From the NCBI GenBank assembly GCA_005406025.1, contig BGZK01002022.1, positions 1 through 64,000 of the forward strand: 64,000 nt of DNA. The letters are read 5' to 3'. This document shows positions 37,376 through 48,290 of the stretch, piece after piece. Made by a program: the position numbers and the translations under genes. The number at the start of each line of letters is the position of its first letter. Position 1 is the first letter of the stretch. The notes below the pieces were generated by a model. The model did not search any database. It was given only the letters and a program-made list of their open reading frames with translations, and was not told where the DNA came from. The stretch comes from Eumeta japonica (Eukaryota > Arthropoda > Insecta > Lepidoptera > Psychidae).

Positions 37376-38100
37376 AAGCTAAGGCGGAGTTAGCCTTGAG
37401 TCAAAGTGGTCGTGCAGTTGAGGTTCATTCAGGACAAGCTTTAATTAGATTATATTGGTGAGACAAAAACCTAGTCCAGGGAGGTCATGATCCTCATGAA
37501 CCAACCTGGATCCGCATCTGTCCTCAGATAGGAATAAGATATATGATGGAGGGTGATGAAAAAGGAATGAGGTGAGGGAGAGGGGAGTGGGCCACCGAAA
37601 TACTCACTCTCTGGACGAAAAGCTATAGCGAAAGCTGTTACTTCTTGTCTATATTCTGTGAGAGTGTGGTATCTGTGGTATCTCACTTGCCGAGTCAGTC
37701 CACTTTCGTGATATAGCCAAGCCTTCTTATCGTTGTAACATTGCCAACTGGGACATACTCTCTGAAAACAAACTGAAAATTCTAGAGCATTTCTGAACAC
37801 GCGAATGTGGTTGTTTCATTTGCATATTATACATAAAAATGAAAGTAGGTCTGTTCGATTTAATGGACTGCGACACTGTTTGACCGAATATTATAAAAAG
37901 TTGTTACATATGTATATGTTTTAATAGGGTAGTTTTTTTATGTAATCTATTTTAGGCCTTTGTTCCCGATTTCATGCGCGTTCAGTATTACTGAATCGAA
38001 CTACTATCCTGATTCTAAAAATTACTTCACTGATAGAAAGCTACACTACTCCCCGAGTAAGATCATATTTTATTTTGACATTAGCAATTGTCCCGGATTC
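37376..38100. other. no recognised gene
   Basis: Moderate GC at 37470-37790 with a long minus open frame (37471-37800) that has no recognised domain; may be old repeat sequence. Confidence 0.35.
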
Positions 38101-38104
38101 TTAC

Positions 38105-38300
38105 AAATCGGAACTTGTGACTTTGGTAGCGGCATTGGAATTGAAATCGAGACGAGACGCCGATTTCAGAGACGGGATCGTGACCACAATTGAGAACGGA
38201 ATCGGGGTTGACATAGAGTGTAGTAGCGAATTAGAATTAAGAGCGTAACCGGGACCAAAATTGAAAGTGGCATCGAGATTGGCATTGGCGGGGAGATCGT
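38105..38300. repeat. degenerate short-period array (GGGATCG / GAATTGAAA words)
   Basis: Repeated words such as GGCATTGGAATTGAAATCGA, GGGATCGTGACC, GGAATCGGGGTTGA, GGGACCAAAATTGAAAGTGG and GGCATCGAGATTGGCATTGG suggest a decayed minisatellite of about 12-18 bp. Related words occur at 57500-57560. Confidence 0.55.
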
Positions 38301-40250
38301 TCTGTTGTAAAAGACGGAGGAACATATTTCATGTCCATACTGCCGAAGTAGCAGGCGGAAAGCTAGTCCAGTATAAAAATAAGAAAGTGTATCTGACTTA
38401 AATAAAGTACACAATGAGTTTTTGCATCAAAAACCCCACACACCTGTATCCTTGAAACTTCCACGGAATCGGCGTTCTTAATGTGGATATTGCGTATAAC
38501 ATTATAATGTGAATGATGCGAGCACTTCTATAAGCCATTTTAGTAAAGGGAAAATAATATTCAAATTGTCTTGCATATGACGGTCGTTAAAGGATTTCTC
38601 GGTTAACGTCCTATTGTGTTTTAAAACGAAGTGAACCTTAAGTGTGACGCAAAAGATTCAAATTTAGATGAGAATACCAACAGGTGAATTTACATTCGTC
38701 GCGTAATGTGCCGACACCCCACAGCATTTAAATTAAATGACACAACGAAAAGGCGAAATTTGCTCCAGCTTTTAAAACGTATTTTTCGCAGCAATTTGCA
38801 TGAGAGTGCAATGTGACAAATTATTATTAGACTATGCGACGATTAAATATTACCGTTAGCCATATCTTTATATGCATAACTTGCCGAAGTATCTTCAGAA
38901 TAAAATTTGCACATTTTCGGAACGAAATTTAATTTATGCTACAACGTATGTGGCTATGTAAATCAGAAAGAGAATAAAAGAATATAAAAGCAGAGCTGTT
39001 TATTGAAGTTGTAAGAAAAAATAATATAAAATTGACAAGAATTTTTAATTTGGAATTTTAATGATGAAAGAAAGAAATATATCATAGACAAAAGAATTAT
39101 ATGGCAAAAAAAAACATGTTTTACAGGTATTTTGACTAGTTGTAATCAACGATTGAGTTGTTTGTAGACTGAATCTCAAACAAATAATATTTTGGATTTT
39201 TGATATATGAATGAATTTGTGATAGAATTTAATAAACATCAAAAATAAATTTTGATTTGATTTTAGAAAACCGTAATACTTTTTTTCAAATAAAATAATC
39301 ATTTGCACATTCTTGAAAAAAATTTAGAAACATATTAAATATATTACTTCTTTAATTTAAAATCAAATTTTACAGTATTTCAAGGATAAAAAAATACTGT
39401 TAATTATGTAATTATGTGTAGAAACAATTGTACTGTGATGTTCGTAAAGTCATTATATTTATCTGTTATTGCCTCATATTTTAAAACTATATTATAATTA
39501 GATCCAATTTAGTCCATATGTTCAGGACATATTCCAAAATGTAGTCATTCCTAGTGTGACTGTTACGGGTAAAGCGTTGTATCTGACTCTTTGTTGTAAC
39601 TGTTTTGTTTATTGAGCTTTGACGTTGATTAGGTATAGTACATTCAGTTCTTTATTACACTGAAAACTGTAAAAGGACCACAGTGACTGATACAGCTCGC
39701 ACAATCAGCAAGTTTCATTATTGTAGTTGAACTAAACGTCGCAGCGTTTGACCTCATTCCAGAAGATGGTCAGACGACGTAGCAGTATGTGTGTAACACC
39801 TTCGGTTATAATACAGGTTACGTTACGTTACATGTCGGTCTAAGACCGTCCATCGTGGGTGTTTAGAATAAACGCCTATACATGACCAGCAATGGACGAC
39901 AAATTGCTGATGACGATATCGCTACAGCCTACGGAGGTTTCATGATCCGTATGTTTTGCGGAGAACAGTTACACAAAACGAATCTCTTCGTGTGGAGGGA
40001 GCTGTAAGTTTGTCTAATACATTATGATAACAGCTGATTAATAATGAAATATCTAGTCGTTCGTACTATTCGGAAATATTTAGACGTAATATTGATCATC
40101 GCTGATACGATATTTGCTAAGTACATTAAGGTAAATCTTCCAATAGAAAAAGCCGTCAATTATTACGCCTTAACATAAACGGATGTGCAGCAGTAGACTG
40201 CAAAAATTCTAATTAATTCAATCTTATTCATTAGAATGGTAATGTATATA
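38301..40250. other. AT-rich with a few GC-richer patches
   Basis: No gene recognised. Patches near 38570-38800 and 39720-39990 have slightly higher GC but no coding similarity. Confidence 0.45.
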
Positions 40251-40254
40251 AATA

Positions 40255-40345
40255 TTCATTACCACAGATTTCGGAGTTGAGATAAAAGGCCGTGGGAAAT
40301 GACCAGGTCAACGCCGATTGTGACGTTTGAATTTACACATGTAGA
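40255..40345. promoter_or_regulatory. cluster of Su(H)-, Runx- and GATA-like words
   Basis: ACCACAG (40261), GATAAAA (40281) and CGTGGGAA (40291-40298), the Suppressor-of-Hairless consensus, fall within 40 bp. Attractive near a Notch-pathway gene, but one such 8-mer is expected by chance about once per tens of kilobases; support is weak. Confidence 0.25.
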
Positions 40346-40924
40346 CTGTGAGGTAATTTAGAGAAATTTAGTCGTACGTTTTAAAATGATTTCAGCTGTA
40401 TTTATGTATGAATAATTTGTGCGAAGCCTGCATGCGTCGACTATACCTTTCTCATGCTTAGTAGTTCATCGAAAATATTCGCTATAAAATGACATATTCG
40501 TGGTTTTTTCTTGTAATAGTGTGTTTCATCCAACAGCCCAGACATGTAAGGTAATGTCTAAAAACAAAGGACTTGCTATTCAATCAATAAGCGTCTATTA
40601 AACTTAATTTTAATAATAAACTAAACCCAGGCAATAGGTATTTCTAGTTGATGATAGTTTCAATCGCAATTAAAACTTTTGCTCTGTGCTTTGGTAAAGG
40701 TGTAATTTGGAATTATAGAAAGTACCTAATTTAACTTTCAGATCAGAAGCAAATGTTTAACAAGAAATATGTCCTTATACGTATTAAGTAGACTTTCTGT
40801 TTGTATTAGCGCTTCGCATTACACGACACATGCGATTGATTGTGGGATAGTGGGAACTTTTATTATTTTATAATATATCTATTATGGTAGGGTGTCCTAG
40901 TTAGGCCATCTATATCGAAAGCGT

Positions 40925-41065
40925 GTCTATGCGTCGAAACACAATGCGGGGCACTCTTTGGTCACGGGAGGTCGCCGCGCGGCCGGCGCTTTGCGCGCCC
41001 TCCTACGCGTCGCCGCTGTACTCTTTGTGAGTCATTGTTTCACGGTCCGTTAATTGTGCGGTGAT
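40925..41065. other. very GC-rich short island
   Basis: GGGAGGTCGCCGCGCGGCCG, GCGCTTTGCGCGCCC and CGCGTCGCCGC within 80 bp, flanked by AT-rich DNA. No coding similarity. Confidence 0.3.
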
Positions 41066-41369
41066 ACGTGAATAAATGCTTTTAAAGACGCGACCTTTGT
41101 TGCCCTTTGTGGTCTTGTTTTACTGAAATTTAAAAAAATTACACGATGATGTCAAAATAGCGCGAGCCTACCTGTTGTTTTGGGTAGACAAACCTAGTAA
41201 ATTTTGATGGATATTGTTTTTAAACCGAGAAGGCGGATAACAAACTTAGATAAGTACTCGTATATGCTATCATGAAAAAGAATAAAAAACCTTTTTTTTT
41301 CATAGATTAATATACGATCAGTTAAAATAATACTTGACGAATAAAACTAGAAATAATCTATATTAGAAT

Positions 41370-41605
41370 TTTTTATTAGTGTCAAAGGAATTTTTTATTA
41401 CGATGATATACAGCCGTGTGCTGTACGAAGTTTGAAAATACACGCTATTTTGAAAATTTATTCGATAAATTTCACCAATATAAAATTCAAACATACCTGT
41501 TATAGTTTTTGAGTATAATGCCCGTGACATATGGACGGACGGACGGACATGACGAAACTATAAGGTTTCCGTTTTTGCCATTTTTATTCAGAACCCTAAA
41601 AACAG
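41370..41605 (-). repeat. 'TCCGTCCGTCCG' dispersed repeat copy
   Basis: On minus: TTTAGGGTTCTGAATAAAAA, TGGCAAAAACGG, CTTATAGTTTCGTCATGTCC, GTCCGTCCGTCCATATGTCA. The module order equals the plus copies at 24.7, 60.9 and 63.7 kb; this copy is the most complete at its start. Confidence 0.75.
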
Positions 41606-43155
41606 AATAGTACAAAAGTGCTAAAGGTTTCATCCGAGCGACATTATCCACCTTCTATTTCAGTAAATATTAAAGCTATCACGATAACCATCAACAATTT
41701 CATTGTTAAGAAAATTCTATATAGCTACTCTTTCATAACTCGCTGTTTGGCCAAAAATATTTTTGTTTAGTATATACTCATTGCCGGTTTGTATTTATTT
41801 ACGTATTATGTACAATACATGAAATATGTTGAAAAAATATGCTATTTATATTTAAGCACGGTTCAACGATAGCTTTGATTTATTATCGGTCTGTGTTAGT
41901 ACATCTATTAAAAAAAATGTGAGGTGATGTCATCCTTCGAGTGTAATTCGATATAACCTAATATAAATTAGTTTTTTTCGAGGATATTTGTTGAAATTAA
42001 CATTCCAGGTGCAAATTAATAAATTCCTCAAAATTATCATAAGACAATTTAACAATTTTTTTTTGTAAACATGACACGTTATTATGACTTTGTATATTAC
42101 AATCGGTGCTGTAGGGTGATCGACATTGCCACTATATTTACCGGACTTGCTTAGGGGAAGCTATTTATTCAGCTTATCATCGATAGCGAGGGTTACCAAA
42201 AAGAATAAAAAAATAGAAATAAAAAGCAAATTTTTTTTTTATCGCAGAAGATTAATAATGACAAAATACAATAAAATATCTATTTTATTGACGTATTCAA
42301 AGAGTCATTTTAAAAGTAGGGCCAGTAATTTTATAAGTGTAAACAATTCAAAAAAATAATGACTCATAATTTTTGACTAGACATAGATACAGGTCACTAG
42401 GGAACGTGGTGTCATTTGTGTTATTGTGTCGTGTGCCATGTGTTAAAAGGAAAAAATAAAAGCAAGCAAGCGATGGCAAAGAATCTTTCGTGGCATATAA
42501 TTTGTTGTCTTGTGAACAGGTTTCGATCACTTTTTGCTATCATATCTATTTGGTTTATATATTTTACCATTAAATATAACAATTTCGGTATTAGTTGACA
42601 ACCATATAAACAAGCCGTGGATGCTGTGTTTGATTCTTGATAAGAGCAATTGACATATCGAAATTGAATGCCAACTAAGTACTAAGTTTTAACAATTTTG
42701 TATCCATTAGTAAAATTATCAATGAGATAACTTGTTATGTATATTTTTCTTAATTTTCAATACCTCCTTAGATGAGTTGTATTTTTTTTATCGAACATTA
42801 TGTTTGTTATTTTAAGTATAATAAAAAAATAAAAATGTAACGATGAGAAAATAATCACAAGTTGTGTAGGTACATTTTTATTATAATACGTTTACATAAA
42901 TATTAGACGTATTTTATATAAATTATCTAAATATTTTTAAAATCATTACTATGAGATACTGAAAGTAATCAAAAGCATCATGTGATTTCACATCATTCAT
43001 TTTTTTCCTGTCTACAAACATCTCTTTAATATTATCATTTCCTAAAAAGTATTTATTTTTAAATAACTGCAAACGATATGCAACCCTACCTAATTTATCT
43101 TGAATTAATTAAATCAATTTAAATTATTCACTCATTTTGTAACACTCCTCGCCAC
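41606..43155. other. AT-rich, no recognised feature
   Basis: Short open frames only. Confidence 0.5.
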
Positions 43156-43159
43156 TTAG

Positions 43160-43445
43160 CAGTCGTGGGAAGAAAGATGTATCCTTGAAGATATTCTTTA
43201 TCTAGCAGCTCCAGACGCGGCGTTGTTCGAGCACTGGCCTAATGCATTCGGAGGGGGGGCCAGATGTGTCAGTTACAACGGGCCCGTTTGTTTTAATAAC
43301 GACTCGTTGCTCGCATAATATTTTAAATATAGTGGGCCTTGTCGGGATGATCAAATAAGACCGCTCGCCCAATTTAGCCCTAGCGTTACGCAACATCGCC
43401 AACGCTCGAGTGATGTCATCGTGGCAACATCTGATCATGGCGTTT
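43160..43445. promoter_or_regulatory. GC-rich island with a Su(H)-type word
   Basis: CGTGGGAA at 43164-43171 precedes about 250 bp of raised GC. The minus frame (43202-43438, 78 codons) does not resemble a known protein. Candidate conserved element; weak evidence. Confidence 0.3.
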
Positions 43446-43839
43446 AAGCTTAAATCTAGTTCATAAATTGGCGTACAAATATTTATTATGATGTATAGAA
43501 CTTAGTAAATATCATTAGTGTGTTATCCAAATAGTTACTATGAGCGGGATAAAAGTGTTGTAATTATGCCGAAGATGGGAATTGTTTTGAGTAACTTTTT
43601 CGGATACCGTTAAGTGAATTAGTTAGTGCTTTTTTAGTATGTATTTTCGAGAAAATATTAAAAATTATAGAATGACGTAAAATAATAATTGCTCATACGA
43701 ACACTTTATTATCAAACCGGTCGAGGTACATTAGTTTAGTGATTTGTTTGTTCATAAGGTCAACGCGACGAATTATATTCGACTTAGAGGAATCGATCCT
43801 TGTAAAACATAGTCTAAAGAAAAAAAAATTTGTTATATT

Positions 43840-44400
43840 ATGACATGTTCGAACCTAACGTCCCCGGCTATTTCGTGGCGAGTGCTTATGCGGACGAAAC
43901 TAAATACAGCCGTCGTCACTCCCTGCCCAAATTATCAAAGCTATCTCAGATGGCTGTCGACGCGGGCACGATTTATCGATATTCAAATTAAACGCCCGCC
44001 CAACTCAGCCCCCCTCGGCCGCCGCCGCCGCCCGGATAGCTTTCGTGTTAGAGGCTGGTGATATAATAAATCCTCATTAACTGGACACATCCCGCGAATT
44101 ATTTACCCTATCAAATCGCCCACCCGATTCATCTCATTAAGGCATTCTTTCCGATCTACGGACCTGTCGTCTCGGATTCCGATGTCAAGGTCGCCGGTCG
44201 GTCTCGCTTTTTTTTTTTTGTTTTTCTTTGAAGCGAACAGCGGACGAGCAATTGAAAGAATTCGCGCCAGCCGTCCCGCGTTACTGCTTCTTTTTTGTGG
44301 GCTTCGGTTTCGCGCACTGTCATCTTAATTAGGGAATTCTTTCGAGTGAACTATTTATTTAAAAAAGTACGATATTAAAGAAAAGGATGACGAGAACCGA
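43840..44400. promoter_or_regulatory. large GC-rich island
   Basis: About 550 bp of raised GC with a CGGCCGCCGCCGCCGCCCGG stretch (about 44015). The plus frame at 43840-44061 has no recognised domain. Possible conserved regulatory region or unrecognised exon. Confidence 0.3.
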
Positions 44401-45031
44401 CGGGACAATTTACGGATTTTGTACGACGAAAATTAGATTAAATATTAATAAATGTGTTGTCTTTTAGATTTACTTTATATTTATTTCAATAAGGTGTACA
44501 TTTGTATATAAAAGATGTCTTTATAAAATAAACAGTCAGACAAATTGGCTCTGAGCGTTCAGATGTGTATGATCCACATCCAATTGGTCTGAATATTTAC
44601 GACTCTGAGACACGGACAGAGGCGAACGGACATTCCTTAACTACATTCTTCATTAGTGGACTAAATTAGAGGAACATGTAAAGATTTCTTCTGCATTCTC
44701 TTATATTAGAGACTACCCCCAAACCTTGGTGTTCCGGTCGGGAGTGACTGAAGTGTCGTCGAGTATGATGATGGTCGCTTAAAGAGTTAAAGGTAGAAGT
44801 ACAAATCGCTATATAAAAGAAGTGTATTAGATAAACCGTTTAAAGCGGTGGGCCCGCTACGACACCCTAAAGGTAAATAGCAAATAAATCTCTTTTTCGC
44901 GCCAACGAAATGAAAAAAAAATATAGCGATACCCTTCTCTAAGGCGTAATGCTACATTCGTAAGGAACATTTAAAAAAAACCAGCAAAACTGGCGCGGAA
45001 TATTGTGTAATTCTAGCATTGAAAATTCCAC
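44401..45031. other. AT-rich, no recognised feature
   Basis: Nothing identified; the 5' part of the piggyBac relic may extend weakly into the end of this stretch. Confidence 0.45.
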
Positions 45032-46166
45032 ATGTTAAGCGACCCTTTCTACAATAATGGTGAAATTACTAGAGTATTCTTTAGTGCTTTTAAAAAAAAT
45101 GTGAAAATCTGCACCTCAACGATAATCAAAATGCGCTATCTTAGACAGTCTCAGAATTTCGACAAATTATACAAAATAAGGCCCCTTATCGAAAGCCTTA
45201 ATATAATATTTCAAAAAGAAATATCAAGTTCTAGTGTACAAGGTATTGATGAAAGCATGGTTAACTTTAAGGGCAGAAATTCACTAAAGCAATGTAAAAA
45301 ACTTATCAAGCGGGACTTCAGAGTTTGGGCAAGATGTGATGCAAAATCTTCTATTATCTATACAAATTCGATGTATATACCGGTAAAGATGATAATATGG
45401 ATAATAGAGGTATTGGACACAACGTTGTTCCTAAATTGTGCAAAAATATTCTTCCGAACAGCCTTGTTGCGTTCGGTAATTTTTTAAAAGCTGTATTCCT
45501 TCACAAAGTTCATTTGAGAAAGGAATATATTTAGTTTGCACAGTCAGAGCTAACAGCAGAGATCTGCCAAATGTATTAGAAAAAAAAAAACTACCGAAAA
45601 ATTTATGATAACGTAAACATAAATTTGCAGCAATAATAGCTTCTTCAACAACGGCAATAAAGCGATTGGATCTCGAGGCGTAACCGTACTGACAACTGCT
45701 CACCGGCCTCTCGATATCTAATTTGTGACTCAAAGGGATGGTTTCTCAAAGCCAGGGAACTAACACTGAATATGGGAGGGGTGGACAGATTCGACCACTT
45801 TAGATCTCCTTACTCTATGGATAGAAAGTCGAGGAAATTTTTGGAAGCGTCTCTTTCCGTTTTTACGCGATGCAACCTTATAAATTATTACATCGCATAT
45901 ACGAGTATTTATTACAACGTGTCGGTACATTCTCATAAAAAACTTCAGATTGAGATTAGCCCGTGGTTTGATAAATAAATTATTCCTCCAGAGAAGCGGA
46001 ACCGACAATATTAAAAAAAAAAAGCAGTCATTTTGGAGTGTCGAACGAAATACGTCTTCGTAATGTGAACATTAATAAGGAGCAACGTCAGGTGCAGTGT
46101 CGAGTTAGCCTATGCGTAAGAGATATGCTCAAAAATTTTCATCTAGTGGAACCTCAAGAAAAATAA
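45032..46166 (+). pseudogene. piggyBac-like transposase pseudogene
   Basis: Read over several frames, the order fits piggyBac transposases (DDE_Tnp_1_7): FDKLYKIRPLIESLN, then SSSVQGIDESMVNFKGRNS (first catalytic Asp present), KRDFRVWARCDAKS, after a frameshift near 45350 YLYKFDVYTGKDDN and NRGIGHNVVPKLCKN, then LPNSLVAFGNFL where DNFF is usual (second catalytic Asp lost), VCTVRANSRDLPNVLE, then MGGVDRFDHFRSPYSMDRKS and FRLRLARGLI. The C-terminal cysteine region reads SNEIRLRNVNINKEQRQV and VSLCVRDMLKNFHLVEPQ with a stop at 46166, several cysteines missing. Multiple frameshifts and stops. Inactive. Confidence 0.88.
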
Positions 46167-46785
46167 AATATGTATAAGAGAATATTTTTTTTTAAACAAT
46201 AAATTATATTATAATAGTTTTCATTGGTTATTTATTGCTGTTAATCAAAAAAATACGAAATATTGTTGTTGTTTTACAGCACAATACGAGATGAAGTTGT
46301 GAATTTATCTATGTATAGTGGTGTTCATCTATGTATAATTGGTAATAAATTTGATAACAGGTATTTATTTATTACTGAATTTATATATATTCTTATCACT
46401 GAAATTGTAGTTATACATTTAGAGATACTTTACACGGATAATAAGAAATATATTCCCACGGAAAAATGAAAGAAAATTTATTCCATTTATCTATCCGGAT
46501 AATATGAATACATTTCTTATTGAAAAGAAACCCTTTCTCGATAAAAAAATAAAGATTTTTTTATTAGATTTAATTTTACGACTTAATTTTAGCTCAAAAA
46601 TAATATCAGCTTATTAATAACACTAGAACACATTTAATTAAGGGTTATTGGGTCATTATTGCCTGTATACGATTTACTTCTGGATGTTTAATATTATTTC
46701 AAACGGAAAAATAACTAAGCTTTAGCTTAAATTATTTCTTTTTAGTATAGAAAAGATTTTAATTGTAACACTAAAAAAATGTGAC
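46167..46785. other. AT-rich, no recognised feature
   Basis: Nothing seen; terminal repeats of the piggyBac relic could not be found. Confidence 0.5.
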
Positions 46786-46789
46786 TGGA

Positions 46790-47145
46790 TTCTAAAAATA
46801 GATTCTACTACATTAATAATTATTTGAGAAAACGTTTTTCGAAAATTTTGATCTTATCTCCCAAACGAATTTGATTTAGTTTGCGGTATTCTACGCGTTG
46901 TTTTTTAGAATAGAGCTGATTAGATTTCACTATCGATCGGCGTAAGCGTTCTAAAGTTATTAAAAGAAAATACTTCTTTTTAAATTTTATTTTTGATGTA
47001 CTCGTCTAAATCGGTTCAAATTTGTAACTAATCTAAATTGACTGAAACTCTTTCAAATGTATTCAAATGTACAAACCTGTATGGCAATCGGTCAGTCCAT
47101 TCAATAGTTATAAGAGGTTCACATACACACACACACACATATATA
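46790..47145. repeat. dispersed repeat with (AC)n tail
   Basis: ATCTTATCTCCCAAACGAAT, TCTAAATCGGTTCAAATTTG, CCTGTATGGCAATCGG, then CACATACACACACACACACA at 47121-47140. Similar in plan to 16.78-17.52 kb. Confidence 0.5.
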
Positions 47146-47829
47146 AATAAGGACATCATCCCAAAAACAGGAACAATGGCCTTTTAAGGCCAAAAGATCG
47201 AAGAATTCTCAATGTTTGAGAATTGAACTGTAAACGATAACTTTGCGAAATTTATCAATTTGCTGAGCGGGAAATAAAAAATATAAATGAGATTATGTTT
47301 GTGATCATTATCTATAATTCAGTCAAAGTTGCTAGAACCAACGAATAGGATGCTTTTATTTAGAAAATATGATTTTTATATCCGCAGATTACAATAAAAT
47401 TTCAAATTGACTTTGATTACTTTGTAATGTTACATTCGAAAGTTTAACTTAAAGAATTATTAATTATTTCATAATATTGTACAAAACATATTAAGATAAC
47501 TCATTTGAGACGTGCAGAATTTGTTTCCGACTTTTTAATTTATTGTTAATTATTTTATATTCCTGGTTATTTCTGATTTGTTATTCAATATTTTGCGCAT
47601 AATCGTGTTTTTGATTGAATTTCTTATTTAGTTTTTTTTTTTGGGCAATTGTATACTTTGTCTTTAATTACACAGTCTTTATGCGTGACAACGTGATAAG
47701 TATGTTTTAAATACACCTTCCCTTTCATAATATACTACAAAGACTTAGCTCTTTTCTCTAATGTAAGTAACAATATTTGCACGTCCGCTATTAATAAAAG
47801 GGAAAAAGACATGATGGAGAAAATAAACA
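47146..47829. other. AT-rich, no recognised feature
   Basis: Intergenic sequence downstream of fringe; short GGCCTTTTAAGGCC palindrome at about 47178-47191. Confidence 0.5.
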
Positions 47830-48235
47830 AGAAATAGTGAAAATTTATTTTCGATTAAAAACAATTTATTAAATGTACAAATTACAGTTTTATTCTTACA
47901 TAATCTTAAGCTAATATCACAGTATTGGTAGACTGAAGCATTCGTTTTATAACAATAGCTACCTAAAAGTTGGTTGTATTAACATTGCACTTAAACTTCT
48001 TGGAGAGAGGAATATTTTCACCTATAAATATCGATATTAAAGAAAATATAATTTAAACACATATTTAATAGCATTGTACATATAAAATTCTACGCAAACA
48101 ATAAAAATAAATTTATGCAAACAAATAATAAATACAAAAAAATAAAATAATTTACAATATGGTACAACGTTTTTCCGCATCTCACTAGTTAGAAAGAATA
48201 AAAGTCCTTTAATCTCTGGTTGACATTTGAAATAT
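47830..48235 (-). other. fng: probable fringe 3' untranslated region
   Basis: Downstream of the stop the minus strand is AT-rich with no further coding potential. AATAAA hexamers on the minus strand near 47889, 47868 and 47845 are candidate poly(A) signals. The true cleavage site cannot be fixed by eye, and other AATAAA-like hexamers lie closer to the stop. Confidence 0.45.
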
Positions 48236-48290
48236 CTATTGAGGGCAAAATTCAAATTGCGGGAAGAGAAAACAGTGCAGTGAGAGAAAT
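48236..48290 (-). CDS. fng: fringe terminal coding exon (55 bp)
   Basis: A polypyrimidine tract and CAG end at 48291. The first A completes AG|A (Arg), then reads FLSLHCFLFPQFEFCPQ and a TAG stop at 48236-48238. This matches the C-terminal pattern of insect fringes (RFYSLHC.LFP.F.FCP). The exon is so short that gene finders could miss it; frame, phase and homology all agree. Confidence 0.93.

Noticed and set aside
37471..37800. 109-codon minus frame
   Set aside because: No domain recognised; likely old repeat DNA. Not called as a gene.
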